64,000 nucleotides of DNA, taken from contig CAVWGG010000004.1 in NCBI GenBank assembly GCA_963754535.1, positions 218,278 through 282,277 of the forward strand, given 5' to 3'. The stretch is from RPQJ01 sp963754535. GTDB lineage: Bacteria > Pseudomonadota > Gammaproteobacteria > Steroidobacterales > Steroidobacteraceae. Under the pieces are notes generated by a model. It had not been told where the DNA came from. It ran no database searches and saw only the letters and a list, made by a program, of their open reading frames with translations. Positions 17,755 to 25,675 of this stretch are shown piece by piece. The stretch's first letter is position 1; each line of letters starts with the position of its first letter. The position numbers and the translations under genes are program-made.

Positions 17755-18396
17755 ATGTCCAACGCTGAGCGATACTCGAGCGACGTCGCGTTCACGCCCG
17801 CGGTCAAGGCGATCCAGGACCGCAAGGGCTCGCGCGATAATTACGCGCGGATGGAGGAGGGCGAAGGCTGGTCGACGACGATCACACCGGCGCTCGCGGC
17901 CTTCATTGCCGGGCAGGACAGCATTTACCTCGGCACCGCCAGCGCCGAAGGCCAGCCGTACATCCAGCACCGCGGCGGCCCACGGGGTTTCCTGCGGGTC
18001 GTCGACGAATCGACGCTCGCCTTCGTCGATTTCAAGGGCAACCGGCAATACATCACCCAGGGCAACCTGTCCGAGAACCCGCAGGCCTTCATTTTCCTGA
18101 TGGATTACGCGCGCCGGCGGCGGTTCAAGCTGTGGGGCACCGCGTGGTTCGTCGAAGGCGACGCCGATCTGGTGCGGTCGCTGATGCCGGACGGATACCG
18201 GGCGCAGCCGGAGCAGGTGTTCATGTTCAGCCTGTCGGCGTGGGATGCGAACTGTCCGCAGCACATCCCGAAACGCGTCGACCTGCGCGAGATGGAGGCT
18301 GTGATCGCCGCGAAAGACCGCAGCATCGTCGAGCTGACCGAACGGGTGGAAGAGCTAGCCCGGCGCCTGCGGGAGCTTGGAGCCGACTGCGGCTAG
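17755..18396 (+). CDS. Pyridoxamine 5'-phosphate oxidase-fold flavoprotein
   Basis: 213 residues. The ATG at 17755 is chosen over an in-frame GTG at 17734 because GCAGGGA lies 10 bases before it. The middle has the split-barrel FMN-binding pattern of the PNPOx family (IYLGTASAEGQPYIQHRGGPRG, LAFVDFKGNRQYITQGNLSENP, FIFLMDYARRRRFKLWGTA), ending in a charged helical tail. Members range from true PNP oxidases to flavin- or F420-dependent reductases. The wording of the motifs fits the general PPOX class better than PdxH, so the reaction is not assigned. It follows the amidohydrolase gene by 42 bp and converges with the TIR-TPR gene. Confidence 0.87.
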   Translation: MSNAERYSSDVAFTPAVKAIQDRKGSRDNYARMEEGEGWSTTITPALAAFIAGQDSIYLGTASAEGQPYIQHRGGPRGFLRVVDESTLAFVDFKGNRQYITQGNLSENPQAFIFLMDYARRRRFKLWGTAWFVEGDADLVRSLMPDGYRAQPEQVFMFSLSAWDANCPQHIPKRVDLREMEAVIAAKDRSIVELTERVEELARRLRELGADCG

Positions 18397-18408
18397 CCAG
18401 TCGTCAGC

Positions 18409-20199
18409 TCAAGCACCCGCAGTCAGCTCGATGAATTCCGGGTCGTTGCGGATGGGGTCGAAGTCGGGGTCGTGTTTCATCCAGCCGAAATTGGTGACGC
18501 CGGCAGCGACTGCCTGGCGCAGCGTGTCAATTGCGCGCCGTGTCTCGCCCAGCCTCGAGTACAGGCAGGCGCCGTTATAGAGCATGACTGAATCGCCCGG
18601 GCTCAGTTCGAGCGCAGATGCACCCTCCGCGATCGCTTCGTCCCGTCGTCCGACCTCGAGCAGGGTGATGGCGTAGAACATCCTGGCGCGGGCGTCGTCC
18701 GGATTCTGCAGCAGGTAGTTGGGCAGCAGCTCGAGCACCTTGCGGGATACGGCCTCGGCTTCCGCAGTGCGCCCGAGACCCGTGTAAGTCTGTTTCAGAT
18801 CGCTGTGCGCCATGTAGAAGCCTGGCTTGATCTCGATGACCCGCTGGAACAACTCCAGCGCTTCTGCCAGGTTCCCGGTCGAGAATTGAATCCGCCCGAG
18901 CGTCCAGTACGCGATGAAATCGTCGGGATCGAGCTCGATCGCCTTCCTGCCGGACGCGGCGGCCTCGTCCAGCTTGCCCCAGATGAAATAGGACAGCCCC
19001 ATGGCGGTGTACGCCTCCGCCAGGCTGCTGTCGTACATGAGCGCCTTGAAGCTCATCTCCTGCGCCTTGTCCCGATACTTGTCCTCGCGCGAGAACCACT
19101 GGTACATCTGGCCGTACGCGCTCGAACAGGCGGCATACGCCGCGGCATACCGTGGATCGAGCTCGATGGCTTTCTCGAAGAGCTGGATCGCGCGCTCGGT
19201 ACCACGCCGGCTCAGGCGGTAGAGGAAGTCCTGGCCGCGCAAGTACAGATCGTAGGCATTGGCATTGACGGTCTGCCGCTTGGTCAGCGACACCTTCTCG
19301 GAGAAGGTGAGCTTGAGCTTCAACGCATCGACGATCTGGCTGGCGACCTGCTCCTGGATATCGAAGATGTCGTCGAGCTTGCCTTTGTAGGTGTTGCCCC
19401 AGATCTGGCGGTTGGTTTCGACATCGACGAGCTGGACGGTGATGCGGACCGAATCCTGGAACCGGCGCACGCTGCCGCCAACGATGTAGCGCGCGCTCAG
19501 TTCGCGGCCGATCGCCCTGATGTCCTGCTTCTGGCCCTTGAACTGCATCGACGCCCAGCGCGACACGAGTTCGATCTCACTGACCAGCGACAATCTCGCG
19601 ATCAGTTCCTCGGTCAGGCCATCGCTGAAGTAGTCGGTCTCGCTGTCCGGGCTGATGTTGTCGAAGGGCAGCACGGCCAAGGCGCCGCGCTCGATCGTGG
19701 CATCCGCTGTCGCCGTCGAGGGCGCGGCGGTCGGCTTCGCGGGCGCTTCCTCTGCGACGCGTGCGGACTTCGCGTCGCGCGGCGGAGCGATGGCGACGCC
19801 CGCTCGTTCGAGCGAGCGCAGGATGATTCTCAGGTTCTCGTCGGCATCGCCCTGGTAGAACTCGATGTGCTGGATGCCGGCGAGCGGGTACTTGAGGCTG
19901 GCCGGAATCGTGGTCGGCTCGAGGTGCACGGGCAGGATCTGCCCCTTGCGCTCGCTGACGAGCACGACTTCCTTGGCGACGTTGTGCGAGCGGGCCGCTG
20001 CCGGACTGATCGCCAGCAGCAGCACCTTGGCGCCTTCGAGCGCGTTGACGATCTCCTCGCCCCACATCGTCGCGCCGTCGATCCCGCCTTGGTCGATCCA
20101 CAGGTCGACGCCGGCCGCGCGCAGGCGTGCAGCGAGGTCGAGCACGCGCTCCTTGTCTTCGCGCGAGTAACTGATGAAGACGTCAGCGAATTGAGCCAA
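18409..20199 (-). CDS. TIR - TolB-like - TPR signalling protein
   Basis: 596 residues from a TTG at 20199, chosen because GAAGGA stands five bases before it and the TIR domain starts at once; the frame stays open to 20268. Domains: TIR (about 4-130, FISYSREDK, with Glu77 in NVAKEV at the place of the NAD-cleaving Glu of active TIR enzymes); an acidic/Ala-rich linker; a TolB-like/FlgO-like domain (about 195-320, LAVLPFDNISPD...YFSDGLTEEL, YIVGGSVRR); then at least six TPR units to the C-terminus. No membrane segment or signal is seen, so it is likely cytosolic. Similar TolB-TPR chains are usually fused to adenylate cyclase domains, with the TIR form as a variant. Role unknown; NAD hydrolysis or scaffold signalling is inference. 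Confidence 0.88.
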   Translation of the reverse strand: MAQFADVFISYSREDKERVLDLAARLRAAGVDLWIDQGGIDGATMWGEEIVNALEGAKVLLLAISPAAARSHNVAKEVVLVSERKGQILPVHLEPTTIPASLKYPLAGIQHIEFYQGDADENLRIILRSLERAGVAIAPPRDAKSARVAEEAPAKPTAAPSTATADATIERGALAVLPFDNISPDSETDYFSDGLTEELIARLSLVSEIELVSRWASMQFKGQKQDIRAIGRELSARYIVGGSVRRFQDSVRITVQLVDVETNRQIWGNTYKGKLDDIFDIQEQVASQIVDALKLKLTFSEKVSLTKRQTVNANAYDLYLRGQDFLYRLSRRGTERAIQLFEKAIELDPRYAAAYAACSSAYGQMYQWFSREDKYRDKAQEMSFKALMYDSSLAEAYTAMGLSYFIWGKLDEAAASGRKAIELDPDDFIAYWTLGRIQFSTGNLAEALELFQRVIEIKPGFYMAHSDLKQTYTGLGRTAEAEAVSRKVLELLPNYLLQNPDDARARMFYAITLLEVGRRDEAIAEGASALELSPGDSVMLYNGACLYSRLGETRRAIDTLRQAVAAGVTNFGWMKHDPDFDPIRNDPEFIELTAGA

Positions 20200-20204
20200 T
20201 GGAG

Positions 20205-20210
20205 TCCTTC
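20205..20210 (-). promoter_or_regulatory. Ribosome binding site setting a TTG start
   Basis: GAAGGA on the minus strand lies five bases upstream of the TTG at 20199. It supports that TTG as the start of the TIR-TPR protein over the upstream in-frame codons. Confidence 0.55.
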
Positions 20211-20371
20211 CGGGTGGCCATTTCTGCGCGGCCGCAGCTACAGGCCCCCATTCGAGCCTGTCTTCCAACCCAAGGCTAGCTTACAGCGGTGGGGCTGAGA
20301 AGGCGCGCGCTGTGACTCGAGCCTCGCTTTGCCATGCCTGCCATCCGCCTGCTGCAGCGCAACATGCGGGT

Positions 20372-20502
20372 GTACTGCCGTTCGCCGACATGAGCGGCGA
20401 CCCGGAGCAGGAATACTTCTCGGACGGCATCACCGAAGACATCATCACCGACCTCGGCAAGATCTCGGCGTTGTCGATCGTGTCGCGCAGCCTGATTTGC
20501 GC
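20372..20502 (+). pseudogene. Truncated TolB-like domain fragment
   Basis: Within the 450-bp gap between the TIR-TPR and barrel genes, a frame reads VLPFADMSGDPEQEYFSDGI and then TEDIITDLGKISALSIVSRS before losing similarity. This is the opening of the TolB-like domain found in TPR-linked adenylate cyclases, and a paralogue of residues about 195-240 of the neighbouring TIR protein, but in the opposite orientation. Neither a cyclase domain before it nor TPRs after it remain. It is a gene remnant, showing that a second gene of this family once stood here. The remaining bases of the gap show nothing else recognisable. Confidence 0.7.
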
Positions 20503-20652
20503 GCCCGCGACCCGACCGGGTCGACTCCTTCATATCATCCTCGCCCGGGGCCTCGTTGCGGATCCCGGAAAGCCGCATTGAGCGCGTAGACGAGTCGCGC
20601 CTAGAAAGGTCCAGGTCGGCTGTGGTGCCGATCGTGACCGGCGAGGCCCGCC

Positions 20653-21400
20653 ATGACGCTATCCGCACGCATGATTCGCATTCTGCTGGCGTTCGGCATT
20701 GCAACCTGCTTCGATTGCAACGAGCGCTCGCGCACAGGATTCGGCTGCACCTGCAGCGACCCAGGCACCGTCTCCTGTCGGCGCGCCGGAGAGCTGGCGC
20801 GGCTTCTACTTCGGGGCCGGCGGCGCCTATTCCAATGTCAGCGTGCTCGTCGACAATGGTGACTGTTACTACGACTGCTACTGGGGCGACTACTACGACT
20901 ACGACGAGGGCGACGCCGATGTCGGCTATACGCTGCACGCCGGCTGGCGCTTCCACAAGTACGGTGCGCTCGAAGTCAGCTATCTCGACGTGGGTCCCAT
21001 CGGCTGGGACCAGGACCTGGTCTACATGCCGGAATTCAACGGCTACTACAACAACCGCATCGAGTACTCGGCCAAGATCACGGAAGTGACGGCGCTCGGG
21101 ATCCTGCCGTTCGGCGAGATGTTCGAGGTCTATGCGAAGCTTGGCGCTGCGTTCAGCGAGGGAGAGAGCGTGCAGCGCCTCGACGAGTCGTTTGGCGACC
21201 AGGCCATCATGCGCAGCGTGAGCGACAACGGCACGGACATCGTATGGGGTCTCGGCGTCGGAGTCACTTTCGCGCAGGTGTTCCACGTGCGGCTCGGGTT
21301 CGAGTCCGTCGGCATCGACGAGGACGTGCTGAACACCCGCAACGATACGACGCTCGATTCTTTCGTTCTCGAGGGCCAGTTCCGCTTCGGCGGGTACTGA
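20653..21400 (+). CDS. Outer-membrane beta-barrel protein (signal peptide region frameshifted)
   Basis: The mature part, read in the frame that starts at a TTG at 20699, is an OmpA-like/OmpW-like small barrel of about 230 residues: WRGFYFGAGGAYSNVSV, GYTLHAGWRFHKYGALEVSYLDVG, FEVYAKLGAAFSEGE, WGLGVGVTFAQVFHVRLGFE, and a C-terminal strand LEGQFRFGGY ending in an aromatic residue. A signal peptide start (MTLSARMIRILLAFG) is encoded from an ATG at 20653 in a different frame. Removing one base near 20698 joins it to LQPASIATSARAQDSAAP with a clean cleavage site. So either a frameshift has cost it export or one base is a read error. A Tyr/Asp/Cys-rich loop (NGDCYYDCYWGDYYDYDEGD) follows the second strand. 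Function unknown. Confidence 0.75.
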
Positions 21401-21497
21401 GGCAGGCGTCGCGGCGGCCATTGTCCGAACGCCCCGTTCCCGTCCATGATGTGGGCTTCCGGCCCTGATGCGGCCACGCGGAGCCCGACCCCGAGCC

Positions 21498-23040
21498 ATG
21501 AGCGAAGTCGTCCCACCCGCTCGTCGCCGCGGCACCGGGCGCAGCCCGCGCGCAACAGCGCCCGTGCTCGCGCCGCTGCCGCGACTCGAAGTCCCTTGGT
21601 CACCGCTCGAGGTGCTGACGGCTGAGCAGGTCGAGCGGATTCTCGTTGCCGCGTTCCGCGTCCTCGAGGAAGCCGGGCTCGAGATTCGCAGTACCGTCGC
21701 CCGTGAAATCTTCCGCCGGGCGGGGGCTCTCGTCGACGACGAAGCGCAGTGCGTGCGAATGGGCCGTGACCTCGTCGAGGCGCAGCTTGCGCATGCACCC
21801 GAAAGCTTTCGTGCTGCGCGCGCGCAATCCCGAACGTCACCTGCACGTCGGCGGCCGGGTGGTCAACTTCGGTCCGGTCAATGGTGCGCCCAACGTCAGC
21901 GATGCCGAGCGCGGCCGCCGCTTCGGCGACATCGCCTCGTTCCGCGACATTCTCAAGCTGACGCACACGCTCGGCGTGCTGCACTGGCAGGGCGGCATCG
22001 TCGTCGAGCCCGTCGACGTGCCGGTGCCCGTCCGCCACCTGGCGGCATATCGCGCGCACATCGAATGCGCCGACATCGTCTGGGCGGCGCGCGGAGTCGG
22101 CGGCATCCAGGCCGCAGACGCCATTGCGATGTCGGCGATCGAGCACGGCTGCTCGATCGACGATCTCGCCGCACGACCGACGTTGATGACGGTCACCAAC
22201 GTCAATTCGCCCCGGCGAGTAGACGAGGAGATCCTCGACAACATCATCGTCATGGCGCGCCACGGACAGTGCGTCGTCATCACGCCTTTCACGCTGATGG
22301 GGGCGATGGCCCCGATCACGCTCGCCGGCGCACTGGTGCAGCAGACGGCCGAGGCGCTCGGCATCATCGCTCTGTGCCAGCTCGTACGGCCCGGTGCACC
22401 GTGCGTGATGGGCGGCTTTACCTCGAACGTCGACATGCGCACGGGTTCGCCGGCGTTCGGCACGCCGGAGTACGTGAATGCGGCGCTGGCCACGGCCCAG
22501 ATCGGGCGGCGGCTGCGCATTCCTGTGCGCACGAGCGCCGTCAACGCATCGCCGGCGGTCGACGCGCAATCCACCTACGAGACAGCGTTCTCCCTGCAGG
22601 CCGCAATACTGAGCCACAGTCACCTGGTCAACCACGCGACGGGCTGGCTCGAAGGCGGACTGGTGGCGTCGCTCGAAAAGATCGTGGTCGATGCGGAGCT
22701 GCTGCGCAGCTGGGCGGAAATCCTGCAGCCGATCTCGTTCACCGACGACGACCTCGCCGTCGACGCGATCAAGGGTGTGGAACCCGGCGGCCATTTCTTC
22801 GGGACGGCCCACACGCTCGAGCGATTCGAGAAAGCGTTCTACCGCCCGTTGCTCTCCGACTGGTCGAACTTCGAGAGCTGGAGTGAAGCCGGAGCCAAGG
22901 ATGCGACGCGACGTGCCACCGACGTCTGGAAGCGGTTGGTCGCGGAGTATTCGCCACCGCCGCTCGATGCCGCGGTGCGCGAGGCGATCGCTGAATACGT
23001 CAGCAAGCGCTCGGCGGAGCTCGGTAGTGACGCGCCGTAA
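21498..23040 (+). pseudogene. MttB-like (trimethylamine methyltransferase family) protein, frameshifted
   Basis: The first 100 residues run from an ATG at 21498 (MSEVVPPARR... LTAEQVERILVAAFRVLEEAG, then LEIRSTVAREIFRRAGA) to HAPESF. The next 410 residues (FVLRARNPERHLHVGGRVVN ... MGAMAPITLAGALVQQTAEA ... SNVDMRTGSPAFGTPEY ... PGGHFFGTAHTL) are in another frame. One extra T in TTT at 21807-21809 explains the break exactly. Together they form a full MttB-superfamily TIM barrel of about 514 residues. Characterised members move a methyl group from trimethylamine, betaine or similar amines to a corrinoid protein. No in-frame amber codon is seen, so it is a non-pyrrolysine type. No corrinoid protein gene lies nearby. 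Confidence 0.85.
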
Positions 23041-23065
23041 TCCCGCCTGCGCCGCGAAGCCCGGC

Positions 23066-23881
23066 ATGACCAGCGCGATCATGAACGCCCGCATGTATGC
23101 CGTGACCCCGGCGGTCGAGGCGGCGTGGCGTTCACTGCTGGAGCGGATCACGGCGGAAGCCGGTGTTTACTTCGAATACGCTCCGTACCCGGCGCCGCAA
23201 CCGCTCGAAACCCTGTGGGCGCGTCCCGACCTCGGTTGTGTCTTCATGTGCGGCTATCCGGTCGCACTGCAAATGGCCAACGTCGTGCCGCTGGCGGCGC
23301 CGATACCGCGTGCCGCGTGGGCGTCAGGGCGCCCCGTCTACCGGTCGGATCTCATCGTGCGCGACGACGCGCCCTTCCGCAGACTCGAGGACACCTTCGG
23401 TGGCCGTGCCGGCTGGACGGTCGAGCACTCGCATTCCGGCTTCAATGCACTTCGCCATCACCTTTTGCGGTACCGCACGGTGTCGCGGCCGGCACTTTAC
23501 GGCGAGATGGTTCCCAGCCTCGTGACCGCACGCGCGATCCTCGACGCGGTGCGCGAGAACCGCATCGACGTCGGGCCGCTGGATGCGTACTGGCACTTGC
23601 TGATCGCCGAGCACGACCCGGCGCTGACGGCAGGCATCCGCGTGCTCGACTCCACCGATGTCGCGACACTGCCTGCATTCGTGACTGCGGCGTCGACTCC
23701 CGCCGCCACGATCGACGCGCTGCGCAGCGCGTTTGCTCACGCCTCGTTGCAGCCGTGGTTCAGCGAATACGCGGATGCACTGCTGCTCGACGGCTTCGCG
23801 GCGGTCGATAAAATGGACTACGCGCGGACGCTCGAGTGGGATCGCGAGGCGAAGGCTGCAGGGTATCCATACCCGGCCTAG
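23066..23881 (+). CDS. PhnD-like substrate-binding-fold protein without signal peptide
   Basis: 271 residues from an ATG at 23066; a GTG at 23027 overlapping the preceding gene is an alternative. The pattern (VYFEYAPYPAPQPLETLWARPDLGCVFMCGYPVAL, VPLAAPIPRAAWASGRPVYRSDLIVR, GRAGWTVEHSHSGFNALRHHLL, IDVGPLDAYWHLLIAEHDP) is that of the PhnD/phosphate-phosphonate type II periplasmic binding fold. No signal peptide is seen and no permease or ATPase gene adjoins. It may therefore be a cytosolic enzyme or sensor that has reused the fold, or have lost its leader. It directly follows the MttB-like gene, so a link to amine metabolism is possible but unproved. Confidence 0.8.
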   Translation: MTSAIMNARMYAVTPAVEAAWRSLLERITAEAGVYFEYAPYPAPQPLETLWARPDLGCVFMCGYPVALQMANVVPLAAPIPRAAWASGRPVYRSDLIVRDDAPFRRLEDTFGGRAGWTVEHSHSGFNALRHHLLRYRTVSRPALYGEMVPSLVTARAILDAVRENRIDVGPLDAYWHLLIAEHDPALTAGIRVLDSTDVATLPAFVTAASTPAATIDALRSAFAHASLQPWFSEYADALLLDGFAAVDKMDYARTLEWDREAKAAGYPYPA

Positions 23882-23905
23882 CGACCTGGCGTCGGGCTTC
23901 AGGCT

Positions 23906-24862
23906 TCAGGCAACGCTTCCCGACGGCGCGCGTCCCAGCGGATGCTGCGGCTGGTCGTGCATCCTGAACAGGAAACGCCGCGCGACGTCGAAGTAGGTCG
24001 AATACACGAGGCTGCCGTTCTCGGCGAGCAGTCGGTCGCGCGCCATCTTGTACCGGGTGTTGTACCGATACCAGGGCAGCAGCGGGTCCTCGTGATGCAG
24101 GGCATGCAGGTTGTTGAACAGGAACAACGGCCCCAGCACCCACGAATTCTCGACGATTGCCGTGCGCTCGTACGCGTTGGCCAATGCCCTGTGCTCGGCA
24201 AAGGACCGGATCAGCAGGATGGCGTTGCCCGGGATCACCATGGTCACGACGTAGAACCAGAGCGGAATGCTGCAGACGACGGTGATCCAGTACACGACCG
24301 GCACGCACAGGATCAAATGCGTAATCCACGCCGCGCGTGCACCAGGCGCATTGCGTGCAAACGCTTTGGCCTCGCGTACCAGGAACCGACCCATGCGCCA
24401 CCACGAGCCGATCAGCATGCGGCCGGCCAGCGTCAGCTGCAGCTGGAAGATCCAGCGGCCGAAGGCCGAGCGTTGCGACCACGACTCCGGCGTCACGTAG
24501 TTCGATTCCGGGTCGTCGATCGGATCGGTCAGCCGGTCGTTGATGTGATGCACCAGGTGCGAGCGGCGATAGCGGTCGTAAGGAATCCACAAAGACAAGG
24601 GCAGGATGCCGAACAGGCGGTTGAGCGCCGTCCAGCGCGTCGGGTGCCCGTGCAGGATCTCGTGCTGCAGCGAGCTGTGAAGCGTCAGCAGCACTGCAAC
24701 GCAGGGCGCGACGATCCAGGTGGGCCATTCACCATAGGCCCGGGTGAGCGTGAACCAGCCGCCGTAGACAAAGACGATCAGGGCGACGGTCGGCCACTCG
24801 ATCGCGGGCACGGCCGCGACATCGCTGCTCGGCCTTTCCAGTGCAGTTGATGGTGCGCTCAT
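23906..24862 (-). CDS. Membrane fatty acid desaturase
   Basis: 318 residues with four to six hydrophobic segments. The three histidine boxes of membrane di-iron desaturases are clear: HEILH, HLVHH and HALHH, plus RSFAEHRA before the last. Such enzymes place a double bond in (or hydroxylate) a fatty acyl or related chain. It is the last gene of a leftward run, 66 bp after the permease gene of a betaine-type ABC importer, so co-transcription with that importer is plausible. Regiospecificity cannot be told. It converges with the PhnD-like gene, with a short direct repeat of GGCTTCAGG in the gap. Confidence 0.88.
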   Translation of the reverse strand: MSAPSTALERPSSDVAAVPAIEWPTVALIVFVYGGWFTLTRAYGEWPTWIVAPCVAVLLTLHSSLQHEILHGHPTRWTALNRLFGILPLSLWIPYDRYRRSHLVHHINDRLTDPIDDPESNYVTPESWSQRSAFGRWIFQLQLTLAGRMLIGSWWRMGRFLVREAKAFARNAPGARAAWITHLILCVPVVYWITVVCSIPLWFYVVTMVIPGNAILLIRSFAEHRALANAYERTAIVENSWVLGPLFLFNNLHALHHEDPLLPWYRYNTRYKMARDRLLAENGSLVYSTYFDVARRFLFRMHDQPQHPLGRAPSGSVA

Positions 24863-24928
24863 CGGTTCTTGTCGCGCGGGGAGGGCGGTATCGACCCGAT
24901 CTTAGCAAAGCGCACTGTGACGGTGAGA

Positions 24929-25675
24929 TCAGTGAATCCGGTTCCGTGCGGTCGGCATGAAACGTTGCTCGGCAAGTCGCATGCCGTCGTAGAGCAGGAT
25001 GGCCATGAGCCCGGTCACGAGGCCGCCCTGCAGGACGAAGGCCGTGTTGTTCGAGAGCAGGCCCGCGATGATGACCTCGCCGAGTCCCCTGGCCGCGACG
25101 GTGGAGCCCAGGGTCGCGGTGCCGACGTTGATGACCAGTGAGAGTCGCACACCTTCCAGGATCAGCGGCAAGGCCAGCGGCAGTTCCACCTGGCGCAACC
25201 GTTGCCAGCCGCTCATGCCCATGCCGTCGGCCGCATCGAGCACCGGCTGCGGGCAGCCCTCGAGGCCCGCGATGGTGTTTTCGAAAATCGGCAGCAGGCC
25301 GTAGGCGAACAAGGCAATCAACGTGGGTGCCAGGCCGAATCCCACCAGCGGCACGGCGACGGCGAGGACAGCCACGGGCGGGAACGTCTGTCCGACGTTC
25401 ACCAGGGTGCGGGACAACGGCAGGAACTGCGCGCCCGCCGGGCGCGTCACGAAAATGCCGAGTGCAACCGCCACCACGGTGCTTGCCGCCGCGGCGATCA
25501 GTACGGTCCACAGGTGCGAGAGCGCCAGCTCGAGAACGTTGCCCTGGTCGTAGATGGCCGGGGCACCGTAGTCGTTCAAGGGCGCAAACACCGGTGCGAA
25601 CGCCTGTGGCACGACGAGGAACGCGATCAGCAGGCCGAGGATGGCGAGGCGTGCTCCCAGTGCAATGCGGCTCAT
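24929..25675 (-). CDS. Betaine/choline-type ABC transporter permease (second permease)
   Basis: 248 residues, five to six membrane segments and the EAA-type cytoplasmic loop (LPIFENTIAGLEGCPQPVLDAADGMGMSGWQRLRQVELPLALPLI), typical of OpuB/OsmU-class permeases. It would form the membrane channel with the larger permease encoded upstream. Its start overlaps the end of the ATPase gene by four bases. It is the final gene of the four-gene importer set (binding protein, permease, ATPase, permease), the same order as osmoprotectant uptake operons of the OsmU type. Confidence 0.9.
   Translation of the reverse strand: MSRIALGARLAILGLLIAFLVVPQAFAPVFAPLNDYGAPAIYDQGNVLELALSHLWTVLIAAAASTVVAVALGIFVTRPAGAQFLPLSRTLVNVGQTFPPVAVLAVAVPLVGFGLAPTLIALFAYGLLPIFENTIAGLEGCPQPVLDAADGMGMSGWQRLRQVELPLALPLILEGVRLSLVINVGTATLGSTVAARGLGEVIIAGLLSNNTAFVLQGGLVTGLMAILLYDGMRLAEQRFMPTARNRIH

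Noticed and set aside
18409..20502. Anti-phage defence island
   Set aside because: Only one TIR protein and one relic are present; no restriction, CBASS, Thoeris partner, toxin-antitoxin or mobile gene flanks them. Kept as a single-gene observation.
21498..23040. Pyrrolysine-type trimethylamine methyltransferase
   Set aside because: No in-frame TAG occurs inside the barrel, and the break is a one-base frameshift, not an amber codon. No pyl or corrinoid gene was seen.
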